DNA from: Geobacteraceae bacterium
GTDB lineage: Bacteria > Desulfobacterota > Desulfuromonadia > Geobacterales > Geobacteraceae
Reading direction: 5' to 3'
Length of the DNA stretch: 32,048 bases
Assembly: GCA_028683555.1 (NCBI GenBank)
Contig: JAQUHN010000024.1
Span: 1 to 32,048, forward strand
The notes beneath the pieces were generated by a model. That model worked only from the letters and a program-made list of their open reading frames with translations, ran no database searches and was not told where the DNA came from. Numbering within the stretch: position 1 is the stretch's first letter; every line of letters begins with the position of its first letter. Positions 1 through 7,025 of the stretch are shown here, piece by piece. The position numbers were made by a program, and so were the translations under genes.

Positions 1-204
1 GATAGAAATCTGAAATGTATTGTCCTCAAGTCGGGTACTGTTAAAATTCCCAAGGTAAGAACAGAGACAGATCGAGTTGAAAGTTTTAGAGGCGCATCTG
101 ATATTTACGTTTTCAAAAAAATCCTGCCCGTTTCCTATGAAATAATTGAGAAAGAGAGACTTCATATCATAGAGCTTAGCGAGAAGGGGAAAATGGTAAA
201 ATGA
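1..204 (+). CDS. 3' end of an unidentified gene (partial, cassette gene)
   Basis: Frame 1 is open from the first base to a TGA and gives the last 67 residues of a protein that begins outside the window. The fragment is mixed polar and hydrophobic, with a lysine-rich end (SEKGKMVK). It has no membrane segment and no motif I recognise. An attC-like palindrome follows 72 bp downstream, so this is probably the gene of an integron cassette. Function unknown. The coding call rests on the uninterrupted frame and its position. Confidence 0.5.
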   Translation, partial: DRNLKCIVLKSGTVKIPKVRTETDRVESFRGASDIYVFKKILPVSYEIIEKERLHIIELSEKGKMVK

Positions 205-275
205 ATTCATATAGAATTCTTATAAGGTGGCATAGGGGTCACGTTTCCAAATATCAAAAACAAAATAAACTCTAG

Positions 276-329
276 TCCCAACATGGCTTATGACCCGTTG
301 GAATCGGGTCAAAGCCATAGCCGTTAACC
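276..329 (+). other. attC recombination site (1st in window)
   Basis: The site starts with TCCCAAC and ends with GTTAACC, flanking a strong imperfect palindrome: ATGGCTT/AAGCCAT outer arms and GACCCG/CGGGTC inner arms around a 7-nt loop, with two unpaired bases per side. This is the layout of an integron attC (R'' core, L arms, R' core). It separates the partial gene on the left from the next cassette. Confidence 0.7.
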
Positions 330-419
330 CAAGAATATATGAAAAATGATAACGGCCAGAACTCCTAGAGAAAATCCGAATCCGATACACGCGCACTCGT
401 CGCCATTGGGGAGTCGAAA

Positions 420-899
420 ATGCAAACAAAACTTGTAATTCTCGCCAGCATCTTCGGAGTCATTTCCGCTCTGAGTTTTTCTACCAATCAAAACATCCTC
501 CTTTCTCTGTTCACTGGACTGATTGCCTCTACCCTTTTTCTTTTAGCCTACTTTTCAAAAGACAAAAAAGACAAACAAATTGAAGAAATACATGCAACTG
601 TCACCACTAAAACCAAATCTGAAGTCTCAGTGCAAATCCCTCAAAGCATAACCCAAAAGGAGCGCAGACAGACAATACCGGAGGCACATGACAAGGTATT
701 GGAATTGCTGTTTCAAAAACCTTCAACTGTCGATAACATCTGTAAAACCCTGAAACTTCAGAAAGAGGAAGCAAACTATTTCTTGAACGATCTTTGGGGA
801 AAAAATCAAGTAGCTCCGCCTGCCCCTTATTCAAGCCCTCAAGAATGGCGTATTGACCAAGAAGGAAGAGAATATGTCATGATGAAAAGAAAGGGCTAA
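420..899 (+). CDS. Small membrane protein with C-terminal winged-helix-like region
   Basis: 159 residues. Two closely spaced hydrophobic segments (about residues 5-20 and 25-45) make a membrane hairpin at the N terminus. A lysine-rich linker follows, then a soluble C-terminal part (about 90-155). That part resembles a small winged helix: 'LELLFQKPSTVDNICKTLKL' followed by a helix and a beta wing. A GGGGAG ribosome site sits just upstream of the ATG. The gene fills one cassette and its stop lies inside the start of the next attC. No named family is recognised. A membrane-anchored DNA- or protein-binding role is inference only. Confidence 0.6.
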   Translation: MQTKLVILASIFGVISALSFSTNQNILLSLFTGLIASTLFLLAYFSKDKKDKQIEEIHATVTTKTKSEVSVQIPQSITQKERRQTIPEAHDKVLELLFQKPSTVDNICKTLKLQKEEANYFLNDLWGKNQVAPPAPYSSPQEWRIDQEGREYVMMKRKG

Positions 900-955
900 C
901 TTGCGGCACGACCCACCTCCGCTCCGCTCCGTGGGTCAGCCTTATGGCGTTCAAC
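893..955 (+). other. attC recombination site
   Basis: GGCTAAC begins the site and GTTCAAC ends it. GACCCAC/GTGGGTC form the stem around a C-rich loop. The arms GCGGCACGACC and GGTCAGCCTTA-G-CGTT recur, with small changes, in the sites at 1989 and 8119. Shared arms are typical of attC sites within one chromosomal integron. Confidence 0.8.
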
Positions 956-1220
956 GGAAAAACATAATAAAAACGAATAAATAAAGACAAAAGCAAAGAC
1001 AAAATGCACTGTATCCAACAAGTCGGAAGATGCATAAAAAGAAGATTAAAAAACTTGAAGAAAAGCCCAAAAAATGATACGAAGCGCCGAGCTGCCGCTC
1101 AACGCGTTTAAGCGTAGGAGCGGACAAGCACGTCGCTTCGCAGCAAAATGTTTCTTCAAGCTTTTAACCCTGCCTTGTGTCATCCCCCGACGGATCCAGT
1201 GAATTTCCACAGTGTTTTAC
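956..1220 (+). other. Cassette interval with no convincing gene
   Basis: This 265-bp interval between two attC sites has no ORF of normal size. The only start of note is at 1004 (35 codons, very basic product, ending 1111, no ribosome site). A nested palindrome occupies 1081-1139: GAAGCG/CGCTTC outside and CCGCTC/GAGCGG inside. That structure could be a degenerate attC, a terminator or a structured RNA. It may be a non-coding cassette or a decayed one. Confidence 0.4.
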
Positions 1221-1285
1221 GTTGAACCAGAGGGCTGGAGACGGACTCCGCTTCGCTCCGCCGCTCAGCCCCAAACACGTTAATC
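1221..1285 (+). other. attC recombination site
   Basis: GTTGAAC and GTTAATC cores bracket a stem formed by GGGCTG(G)AG and the facing CTCAGCCC. One unpaired G on the left arm resembles the extrahelical bases of attC. The cores depart from consensus at one or two positions. The site lies 21 bp upstream of the next gene's ATG, the usual distance in a cassette. Confidence 0.65.
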
Positions 1286-1306
1286 CGAAGCCATAAAGAG
1301 GAAAAG

Positions 1307-1990
1307 ATGAGTAATTGGTTCGCAAGGCTAGGATTTAGAAAGCCGAAGAATAAGGTTGAATGGGCAATATGGGTTGGGACTGGTTTTATTCTTTTGGCGA
1401 TTATCAATTCGCTGCTTTTCGTCAACAAATCAATTAAATTGCCATCACAGGCATTCACCGCCATAACCACGACTAGTATCTTAAAAGATCTAGGATTTGG
1501 CATTATAGGATCGGCTTTATTATTTGATGGTTTCAATCGGTTAAAAATCAACAAAAAGAAAATGACCAGCTATTTCGTAATAATAGTAGGTATTGCTTGG
1601 TTCGCATATTTGATCGGAGGCCCTGCAATATCTTCGGTTATGCTTACGAACATGCAGACAGATCTTGTCAAATTAAGTAACACCTTGATTGATAAAGAAA
1701 CAAATAATCTAAAGAAGAAAGAGTTATCTGTTGCTGACAAGTCTCGTTTAACAAAAATAATTGCAAAAGAAAGATTTTTCAAAGACGGATTTATAGCCGA
1801 GTACTCTGATGTAAAGGGGAACATGTTGAGCTATCAGCCAACGAATGTGGACATTCAGGAACGCAAGCAATTTCTTTTCACTCAACGGCTGATCAGTATT
1901 CTGAGGTATCAAATGGTTTTCTGGATTTTCGTTTTACTCATAAACGTCACAAGCTATGTCCTATACAGCAGAATGAAAATATTGACGTGA
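1307..1990 (+). CDS. Predicted four-helix membrane protein, function unknown
   Basis: 227 residues with hydrophobic helices at about 20-40, 52-75, 86-113 and 195-223. The stretch between helices 3 and 4 (about 115-190) is a lysine-rich soluble domain, probably on one side of the membrane. The ATG follows a GAGGAAAAG ribosome site. No enzymatic motif or known family is recognised. The gene is the single ORF of its cassette and its stop overlaps the following attC. Confidence 0.65.
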   Translation: MSNWFARLGFRKPKNKVEWAIWVGTGFILLAIINSLLFVNKSIKLPSQAFTAITTTSILKDLGFGIIGSALLFDGFNRLKINKKKMTSYFVIIVGIAWFAYLIGGPAISSVMLTNMQTDLVKLSNTLIDKETNNLKKKELSVADKSRLTKIIAKERFFKDGFIAEYSDVKGNMLSYQPTNVDIQERKQFLFTQRLISILRYQMVFWIFVLLINVTSYVLYSRMKILT

Positions 1991-2047
1991 TTAACCAGCG
2001 CCACGACCGGCCATAAAACAAGGCCGGTCAGGCTTGAGACGTTGAAT
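1989..2047 (+). other. attC recombination site
   Basis: Begins GATTAAC and ends with a consensus GTTGAAT core. GACCGGCC/GGCCGGTC make a perfect 8-bp stem around an A-rich loop. The arms match those of the sites at 893 and 8119. This is one of the clearest sites in the window. Confidence 0.85.
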
Positions 2048-2056
2048 CGGAGAAAT

Positions 2057-2599
2057 ATGAACTGGAAACTCGAGCTTGCCAAAATGTTATTTGGCCTTAG
2101 GCCTATTGAGAGCTTTCCCGACTTGGCAACCGAGGCCCTGGGCGAGGGAACAGACACACCAAGTCTTCGCATCTTGGCGGGGCTGACTCCTGTGCAAAAA
2201 AATAACGACGAAATCAGGGAGTATCTGCAGAAGTCGCTCCATGAACTGAGTGTTAACTGGCCATCGGAAGAAGAAGCTACTTGGATGCTTCTTCGCCACT
2301 ACATCGATGAAATCATTGATGAGAGGATCGAGCCACACGCAGGGCTTCACACAATAATATGGGACATCTACCACCGAATGAGGTGGTCTGAATCAGACCA
2401 ACATTACGCCGGTGACTGCATCAAAATTGAGAAGCTTTATGGCCTCTGCGACACTTATGATGACCTTTCTGAATCAACCCACCGCTGGGATGAAGATAAA
2501 ACAAATGAAGAACTAAAAGCTCAACTACAGATAGACATTCGGACTGAGGCACAAAATTATAAGGAAAAGTTCCTGAGCCTCCAGAAAGCGTTTCAGTAG
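2057..2599 (+). CDS. Hypothetical soluble cassette protein
   Basis: 180 residues from the ATG at 2057. An in-frame TTG 15 bp upstream lies inside the attC core, so the ATG is preferred, with a GGAGAA ribosome site just before it. The product is acidic, tryptophan-rich and mainly helical, with no signal peptide or membrane segment. The C-terminal third is a likely amphipathic helix or coiled coil. The compact acidic make-up would suit an immunity-type or binding protein, but I recognise no family. Confidence 0.6.
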   Translation: MNWKLELAKMLFGLRPIESFPDLATEALGEGTDTPSLRILAGLTPVQKNNDEIREYLQKSLHELSVNWPSEEEATWMLLRHYIDEIIDERIEPHAGLHTIIWDIYHRMRWSESDQHYAGDCIKIEKLYGLCDTYDDLSESTHRWDEDKTNEELKAQLQIDIRTEAQNYKEKFLSLQKAFQ

Positions 2600-2620
2600 G
2601 CGAGGCAAAAAGAGAAAAGG

Positions 2621-2683
2621 ATTCAACCACGTCGTTAGACACCGCCCCAAAAAACGGGCGGGTCAACGCCGACCACGTTGGAT
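2621..2683 (+). other. attC recombination site
   Basis: Both cores fit consensus: ATTCAAC (RYYYAAC) and GTTGGAT (GTTRRRY). The central stem is CCGCCC/GGGCGG around an A-rich loop. It is a good attC candidate by both sequence and structure. Confidence 0.8.
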
Positions 2684-2703
2684 TTCAAGAAAGGAATTAT
2701 AAA

Positions 2704-2727
2704 ATGCAAAATGAAATTTCTTGGTAG
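2704..2727 (+). pseudogene. Stub of a cassette gene cut off by a RAYT insertion
   Basis: Directly after the attC core there is a good ribosome site (AAAGGAAT) and an ATG, but the frame stops after seven codons. The RAYT element begins 18 bp later. This looks like the 5' end of a cassette whose body was displaced or degraded. No product can be assigned. Confidence 0.35.
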
Positions 2728-2745
2728 GCAAGGGTGTCAGGGCTG

Positions 2746-3461
2746 AAAAGGGGACAGGCTACTTTATGAGGTACCATAAATGCCGAGAGTTGCACGAGGA
2801 TTAGCTGACGGTCTGTATTATCACATAATCAACAGAGGCAATGGCCGCCAGGAGGTGTTCCATAAGGCGCAGGATTATAGTGCATTTCAGAAACTGCTTC
2901 TGGACTCGATCCAGAAGTATCGTATCAAGCTGTATGCTTATTGCCTGATACCAAATCATTTTCATTTGCTGGTATCGCCTGGTAAAGCAGAGGACTTGAG
3001 TAAATGGATGCAATGGTTCATGACAAGCCATGTCCGTCGATACCATAAACACTTCGTAACGAGTGGTCATGTCTGGCAGGGAAGATTTAAGAGTTTCATC
3101 GTGCAAGAGGACACCCATTTGGTTACCGTTGTACGATATATCGAGGGGAATTCCGTACGGGCAGGGTTGGCTGGATCTGCGGCAGAATGGACATGGTCAT
3201 CGCATAATGACAGGGTCAATGAAAATGTTGGTGCATTAAGCCCCTTACCTATCGAATTGCCAAACAGCTGGACGACGTATGTTGACATGCCGCTAACAGA
3301 TACGGAATTGGAGAAACTGCGGAAAAGCGTAAACCGCTAAGCACCGTATGGTGATGAAGGCTGGCAGATGCGGGTTAGCGTTGCCCTTGGACTGAGTTCC
3401 ACTATGAAACCGCGGGGAAGGCCAAGAAAAAATGTGGGGGAAAAGTAGCCTGTCCCCTTTT
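2746..3461 (+). mobile_element. RAYT/IS200-like element, family A, copy 1
   Basis: A 16-bp inverted repeat (AAAAGGGGACAGGCTA at 2746-2761 and its exact complement at 3446-3461) brackets one transposase ORF. The same unit recurs at 8959-9674 with only scattered substitutions. No target-site duplication was identified. The element sits in the cassette that begins after the attC at 2621. Confidence 0.75.
2780..3340 (+). CDS. REP-associated tyrosine transposase (Y1_Tnp family), C-terminally truncated
   Basis: 186 residues. The HUH metal-binding motif is His60-Phe-His62, within 'CLIPNHFHLL'. The RAYT signature 'RYIEGNSVRAGL' follows, with Tyr120 as candidate nucleophile. These enzymes cut and join single-stranded DNA at REP hairpins. 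Compared with the copy at 8993, codon 187 is TAA instead of CAA, so about 36 residues of the basic C terminus (ending 'KPRGRPRKNVGEK', original TAG at 3446-3448) are lost. The catalytic core is intact, but that tail may contact DNA, so activity is uncertain. A GTG-to-GTA difference and similar changes show the copies have diverged slightly. Confidence 0.85.
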   Translation: MPRVARGLADGLYYHIINRGNGRQEVFHKAQDYSAFQKLLLDSIQKYRIKLYAYCLIPNHFHLLVSPGKAEDLSKWMQWFMTSHVRRYHKHFVTSGHVWQGRFKSFIVQEDTHLVTVVRYIEGNSVRAGLAGSAAEWTWSSHNDRVNENVGALSPLPIELPNSWTTYVDMPLTDTELEKLRKSVNR

Positions 3462-3478
3462 ATGCCTAAGAAAAACAA

Positions 3479-3534
3479 GGGGTCAGGTATCAACAATCAA
3501 CAGCTACTATGTCAAGTGTTGAGACCTGCCCCCT
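3479..3534. repeat. Dispersed palindromic repeat, family C
   Basis: GGGGTCAGG and the facing GTTGAGACCTGCCCCC form an imperfect inverted repeat. A second copy lies at 30027-30074. One arm also forms the outer end of the IS1182-type element near 19036-19050. It behaves like a REP/MITE-type repeat and has no coding capacity. Confidence 0.6.
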
Positions 3535-3564
3535 AAAGGTTCTATGCATGGGCGGCTTTCGATG

Positions 3565-4269
3565 TCATGCCATTTTTAATGTTGGCAGGATAAGTTTTCT
3601 GCCGTCATGGATGATTTTTCCAGCACTTTTAAGAGTTTTTATAGCACGGGTGATACTGACTCTATGGGCACCAGTCAAAAAGCTCAAATCTTCATGAGTC
3701 AATGGAAATTGGATCGCAATGCCTTGGGGATCGATGGTTCCGTGTTCTTGAGCAACACTACAGAGTACCCCGTAAAGTCGATCTTCAATATTGGTGACAG
3801 CCAGATTGCCGACCCGGCTTGTCAGCCAGGAAATTCTGTTACTGAGATTTTTTATTATCTGGAGGCTAACTTTTGGATTATTAGTGATGAGTTGCTCAAA
3901 TTGACTACGAGTAAAACCGCAAGTTAATGTATCTTGAAGACATATAGCCGTTACAGGGTATATTCCTTGCTCGGAAAACATGTTTTCACCAACAAAATCT
4001 CCTGCTTTGCGAATATCGAGTGTAAGCTCATTGCCATCCTCAAGAATTTTAGATAGCTTTATACGACCGCCTTTTATGAGAAACATTTCGTCAGCCTTAT
4101 CGCCCTGCCGAAACAAAATCGAATCTTTGGTCATTTTCTTTCGAAGAGCTTTTTGGTTGAGAGCTGCGATATCAGCAGGGTTGAGGTCTTGAAAAATCCA
4201 GAGGTTTCCTAAGCAGATTTTGGATAATTCAATGTTTTCACCGGCTATTTGCTCGCAAATACACGTCAT
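3565..4269 (-). CDS. Crp/Fnr-family transcriptional regulator
   Basis: 234 residues. The N-terminal cyclic-nucleotide-binding-like beta barrel (about 25-140) contains 'ILFRQGDKADEMFLIKGGRI' and 'GDFVGENMF'. A dimerisation helix follows (about 140-165), then a helix-turn-helix (about 185-225) with the recognition segment 'GAHRVSITRAI'. Cysteines at 3, 5 and 19, plus two near 110-116, could bind an Fe-S cluster or sense redox or NO as in FNR, but their spacing is not that of E. coli FNR. The gene lies 120 bp downstream of the iron-sulfur flavoprotein gene on the same strand. It is therefore likely to regulate that gene. Confidence 0.85.
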   Translation of the reverse strand: MTCICEQIAGENIELSKICLGNLWIFQDLNPADIAALNQKALRKKMTKDSILFRQGDKADEMFLIKGGRIKLSKILEDGNELTLDIRKAGDFVGENMFSEQGIYPVTAICLQDTLTCGFTRSQFEQLITNNPKVSLQIIKNLSNRISWLTSRVGNLAVTNIEDRLYGVLCSVAQEHGTIDPQGIAIQFPLTHEDLSFLTGAHRVSITRAIKTLKSAGKIIHDGRKLILPTLKMA

Positions 4270-4389
4270 GTCAATATATTTTCCTTCTTGCTATTTTTGT
4301 TGAACGCATTCAGTGTTGCGCTAAAAACGTGCGTAAAGATTAACTCGTGTGGAGAGAAATCTCTGCACATGATAAATGACGCCCGCTGA

Positions 4390-5043
4390 TCACATCATTC
4401 GAACTTTTTTCAGCCTATCAGCTATTTGATTACCGAGGCTTTCTGTCTGCTGCCAGATTTCATTCTGGTCTTCTGCCTTGCAGAATTTCTCAGGGGTAAC
4501 TTCTGTATCGTCGCCAAAGATCCAGGGTAAAGCACTCATGGAACAACTTTGACCGTAACCGCAAACCATACATTCCGGATTACCCACAACCTTCAGTTGA
4601 CCCAGCACTTCCATACCTTCAAGGGCAAGGGCATGATTTAATTGATTACTGGCCTCTTCTAAACCAGGAGCACCACGACCAATACCGGTGATAACTGTTA
4701 CTGCTAATTTGCCTCTATTATACCCATTTTGGTGACGTAACGAAAAAAGTCTTTCAAGAAACGCTTTAGTGAAACCGTCGATTGAACCGTATGGCGGATA
4801 TCCACCAACAACGATTGCTCCTGCCGACTTAACTTTTTCTGCGAGTTCCTGAAAATCATCCTTTACTTTGCAGACGTTGTCTTTGGAACAACCAAGACAC
4901 GCGATGCAAGGCTGCACCCTGAGTTCGGATAATTTAATAAACTCAATCGAAAGATCGGTATTCGACAGTATAGATTGAATAACCCGGTCAGTGTTGGAAT
5001 TTTTAATAGGACTCCCGGAAATACCAAGTACTTGTGCTTTCAT
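4390..5043 (-). CDS. Iron-sulfur flavoprotein (NADPH-dependent FMN reductase fold)
   Basis: 217 residues with a flavodoxin-like fold. 'GISGSPIKNSNTD' at residues 7-19 is the FMN-phosphate loop. A compact Cys46-x2-Cys49-x2-Cys52-x5-Cys58 motif is the 4Fe-4S ligand pattern of the archaeal and bacterial Isf family. 'GGYPPYGSIDGFTKAFLERL' is the second flavin-contact region. A further CxxC occurs near residue 165. Such proteins pass electrons between ferredoxin and small acceptors, often in response to oxidants. The ATG has an AAAGGAGA ribosome site and an operator-like palindrome upstream. It pairs with the Crp/Fnr gene downstream, and both run against the cassette direction. Confidence 0.85.
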   Translation of the reverse strand: MKAQVLGISGSPIKNSNTDRVIQSILSNTDLSIEFIKLSELRVQPCIACLGCSKDNVCKVKDDFQELAEKVKSAGAIVVGGYPPYGSIDGFTKAFLERLFSLRHQNGYNRGKLAVTVITGIGRGAPGLEEASNQLNHALALEGMEVLGQLKVVGNPECMVCGYGQSCSMSALPWIFGDDTEVTPEKFCKAEDQNEIWQQTESLGNQIADRLKKVRMM

Positions 5044-5082
5044 AGTGTTCTCCTTTCGAAAATGATTGATGATTCTCAGTGG

Positions 5083-5126
5083 AGTATACTGAGGACCAAT
5101 TATTTTTGTTGTAGCCGCTGCTACAA
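5083..5126 (-). promoter_or_regulatory. Putative Crp/Fnr-activated promoter of the flavoprotein gene
   Basis: On the minus strand, TTGTAGC-N4-GCTACAA at 5126-5109 is a perfect 7-bp-arm palindrome with the N4 spacing of FNR/CRP sites. A TATACT -10 box lies at 5088-5083. If transcription starts about 7 nt beyond that box (near 5076), the palindrome is centred at about -41.5, the class II activator position. The binding protein is inferred to be the adjacent regulator. Confidence 0.55.
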
Positions 5127-5180
5127 TCTATGGAAAAGTTATTAAAAAAGAAGAAAAGGGGGCAGATTTGTTTTGCGAAT

Positions 5181-5230
5181 GAAAATGGGAAATGCGGAAA
5201 TGGGGAGGAAATGAGGAAATGGAGGAAATG
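5181..5230 (+). repeat. GGAAATG-type short tandem repeats
   Basis: Five to six imperfect iterations of GGAAATG, with 8-11 bp periods, lead directly into the left end of the family B RAYT element. A partial version of the element end (GGCAGATTTGTT) lies just upstream at 5161. This looks like slippage or aborted insertion debris at the element boundary. Confidence 0.55.
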
Positions 5231-6005
5231 GGGACAGATTTATTTGTTGCTCATTAAAAGATTATATGCCATAGAAATCGTATGCCACGTATGGGACGAC
5301 TTATAATACCAAATTATCCCCACCATGTGATTCATAGGGGGCACAACCGCCAGACACTGTTTGCCCGTGATGATGATTACCGATATTACCTGGACACTCT
5401 AGCCACGTGGAAAATCAATCTCGACTGCCGACTTTATGCATATTGCCTTATGACGAATCACATTCATCTGATTGTTGATCCAGGTGACGATCCGGAATCG
5501 TTGGCAAAACTGATGAAAAGGGTCGCCGGCAGACAGACGAGGTACATAAACCGTATAGAGCGCCGTTCGGGAACTCTGTGGGAAGGACGGTACCGCTCCA
5601 GTATTATTTGCAAAGACACATACCTTCTCGCCTGCTGTCGTTATGTAGAAATGAACCCGGTTCGTGCACACATGGTCTCTCACCCTTCCGAGTATCCTTG
5701 GTCCAGTTATAGAGAAAAAATAGGTGAGGTCTCAGGGATAATAGATCCTGATCCTGTTTTTCTGAGCCTTGCTGAAGATGCAGGTCAACGTAAGCAGGCA
5801 TATGAAAAATGGGCGCTTTCGGCAGTCCCCGAGGGCGAGTGGGAGCGAATACGGGATGCAGTCCAACGAGGACACCTTACCGGAAAGCATCAACTCGAAG
5901 AAGAAGTCGCGGAAAAATTGGGAGTAAGGCTGGAAATGAAAAAGCCTGGCAGGCCGAAAAAATCAAATGGTCGGTGAGAAGATTAGAATTTAATAAATCT
6001 GTCCC
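5231..6005 (+). mobile_element. RAYT/IS200-like element, family B
   Basis: GGGACAGATTTATT at 5231-5244 and its exact complement AATAAATCTGTCCC at 5992-6005 bracket a single transposase gene. The same 14-mer recurs as a non-autonomous cluster at 6874-6951. The terminal sequence differs from family A, so two RAYT lineages have entered this array. Confidence 0.75.
5282..5977 (+). CDS. REP-associated tyrosine transposase, apparently intact
   Basis: 231 residues, full length for the family. The HUH motif His60-Ile-His62 is in 'CLMTNHIHLIVDP', and the signature 'CCRYVEMNPVRAHM' carries the candidate catalytic Tyr. A basic, proline-rich C terminus ('KKPGRPKK') is present, matching what family A copy 1 has lost. 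No frameshift or premature stop is visible, and element ends are present on both sides. This is the best candidate for an active RAYT in the window. No strong ribosome site is visible before the ATG. Confidence 0.85.
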   Translation: MPRMGRLIIPNYPHHVIHRGHNRQTLFARDDDYRYYLDTLATWKINLDCRLYAYCLMTNHIHLIVDPGDDPESLAKLMKRVAGRQTRYINRIERRSGTLWEGRYRSSIICKDTYLLACCRYVEMNPVRAHMVSHPSEYPWSSYREKIGEVSGIIDPDPVFLSLAEDAGQRKQAYEKWALSAVPEGEWERIRDAVQRGHLTGKHQLEEEVAEKLGVRLEMKKPGRPKKSNGR

Positions 6006-6065
6006 GGATTTTCCTGATAGATAGAGTTGCGCAGAGGACCAATTGTAAAAAGCATGTTTAGAAAC

Positions 6066-6099
6066 AACGTCCCCAAAAATTCAACGTCCCCAAAAATTC
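6066..6099. repeat. Perfect 17-bp tandem duplication
   Basis: AACGTCCCCAAAAATTC occurs twice in direct succession. It lies in the non-coding stretch between the family B element and the next cassette gene and has no obvious function. Confidence 0.8.
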
Positions 6100-6146
6100 A
6101 CATGGCATCTAAAGTTATATGCCACTATCTAATACCATATGCCGGC

Positions 6147-6193
6147 ATATAACATTATATGCTACTTCTAACCGGTCAATTACATCGTTATGT
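6147..6193 (+). other. Weak attC-like site
   Basis: ATATAAC and GTTATGT are roughly core-like and lie 19 bp before the next gene's start codon, where an attC is expected. The interior shows no strong stem. A 10-bp inverted repeat, GTTATATGCC (6114-6123)/GGCATATAAC (6144-6153), partly overlaps it. It may be a degraded site. Confidence 0.3.
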
Positions 6194-6211
6194 CCTTTGA
6201 GGAGAATCAAA

Positions 6212-6586
6212 ATGAGACAAATCTTTACCATGTTCATATGCCTAAATTTGCTCTTCCTTATTTCGTGCACACATCAACCGTCTTATGTTGAGCGAATTTC
6301 AGCGCGACCTTATCCTACTGACCAACAAGCTATCAATATTGAATGTGTGTGGACTAGAAGTGAAATCGCTGTAATGAGTAGCATTCGCACAAGGTCTCTT
6401 CAGGCAACGGCTCTAAGCAATATCGCTGCACTGGAAAGTCGCGCTGCTAATTTAAGGTGTGGAGCCGCCTTTTCAACTATTATCGAAAAGCAAGACCATA
6501 CCTCATCGATAAGCGAATGTATTAAGGCATGCAAAGAGAGCACGAACCGCACGCCTGAACAGTGTTTCGATGCATGTAATAAATGA
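6212..6586 (+). CDS. Small lipoprotein with cysteine-rich C terminus
   Basis: 124 residues. The ATG at 6212 is chosen over one 93 bp upstream because a GAGGAG ribosome site lies 6-9 bp before it and the product then starts with a clean lipoprotein signal (lipobox LISC, Cys at residue 19). The mature part has several cysteines, with two CxxxC-type pairs near the end ('CIKACKES' and 'CFDACNK') that suggest disulfides in the periplasm. It is followed at once by an attC. Function unknown. Confidence 0.65.
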   Translation: MRQIFTMFICLNLLFLISCTHQPSYVERISARPYPTDQQAINIECVWTRSEIAVMSSIRTRSLQATALSNIAALESRAANLRCGAAFSTIIEKQDHTSSISECIKACKESTNRTPEQCFDACNK

Positions 6587-6589
6587 TTG

Positions 6590-6650
6590 ACATAACTAGG
6601 CTAATGCAACCGACGGCAAAAAGCCGCGCGGCTGATTAGCGGCGTTACCA
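6590..6650 (+). other. attC recombination site
   Basis: ACATAAC and GTTACCA cores close a long imperfect stem: GCTAAT/ATTAGC, then CCG and GGC blocks around an A5 loop. The arms pair over most of their length with a few bulged bases, as in attC. Confidence 0.75.
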
Positions 6651-6659
6651 CACTAAAAA

Positions 6660-6896
6660 ATGATACGATTATTTCTAAAAGATCTTCCCTATACACTCAC
6701 TCAACCGATGTTTCGCGAGTTCGGTGATAAATGTAGAGAGCTGAATAAATGGCGCGAGCACTCGCGATCCGACAAGGTCAAAAAGTACTTGAATCAGCCC
6801 GAAGCAATCTATTTTATATTTGCACTTGGAATATATTACAGATACGTCATCGCACCATTTGCAAGAGGAAAGCGGGACAGATCTATTTTCTGCTAA
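6660..6896 (+). CDS. Short cassette protein with 3' end altered by a repeat insertion
   Basis: 78 residues, basic, with one weak hydrophobic stretch near 50-65 ('YFIFALGIYYRYVIAPF'). The last residues ('RDRSIFC') and the stop codon come from the inserted GGGACAGAT repeat, so the original C terminus is lost. The ATG lies 9 bp after the attC core and has no clear ribosome site. Function unknown. Confidence 0.45.
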   Translation: MIRLFLKDLPYTLTQPMFREFGDKCRELNKWREHSRSDKVKKYLNQPEAIYFIFALGIYYRYVIAPFARGKRDRSIFC

Positions 6897-6951
6897 TTAG
6901 CAATAAATAAATCTGTCCCTATTTTCAATAAATAAATCTGTCCCTATTTTC
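6874..6951. repeat. Non-autonomous family B REP/MITE-like insertion
   Basis: GGGACAGATCTATT at 6874-6887 faces AATAAATCTGTCCC at 6906-6919, so the two ends of the family B element lie only 18 bp apart. A 25-bp unit ending in TCTGTCCCTATTTTC is then tandemly repeated (6902-6926 and 6927-6951). It is probably mobilised by the RAYT encoded at 5282. Confidence 0.65.
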
Positions 6952-6963
6952 ACTATTTTCATC

Positions 6964-7012
6964 TTTTAGCGGGGGAAGATTCCAAGCCCGCACACCCTCA
7001 GCCCCGTTAGAC
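6964..7012 (+). other. attC site, left core damaged
   Basis: The right core GTTAGAC fits consensus exactly. AGCGGGG on the left faces CCCCGTT on the right, and an inner GCGGG/CCCGC pair is present. The left core (TTTTAGC) has lost the AAC end. The site abuts the MITE-like insertion, which may explain the damage. Confidence 0.55.
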
Positions 7013-7025
7013 CGCAGAGGAAATT

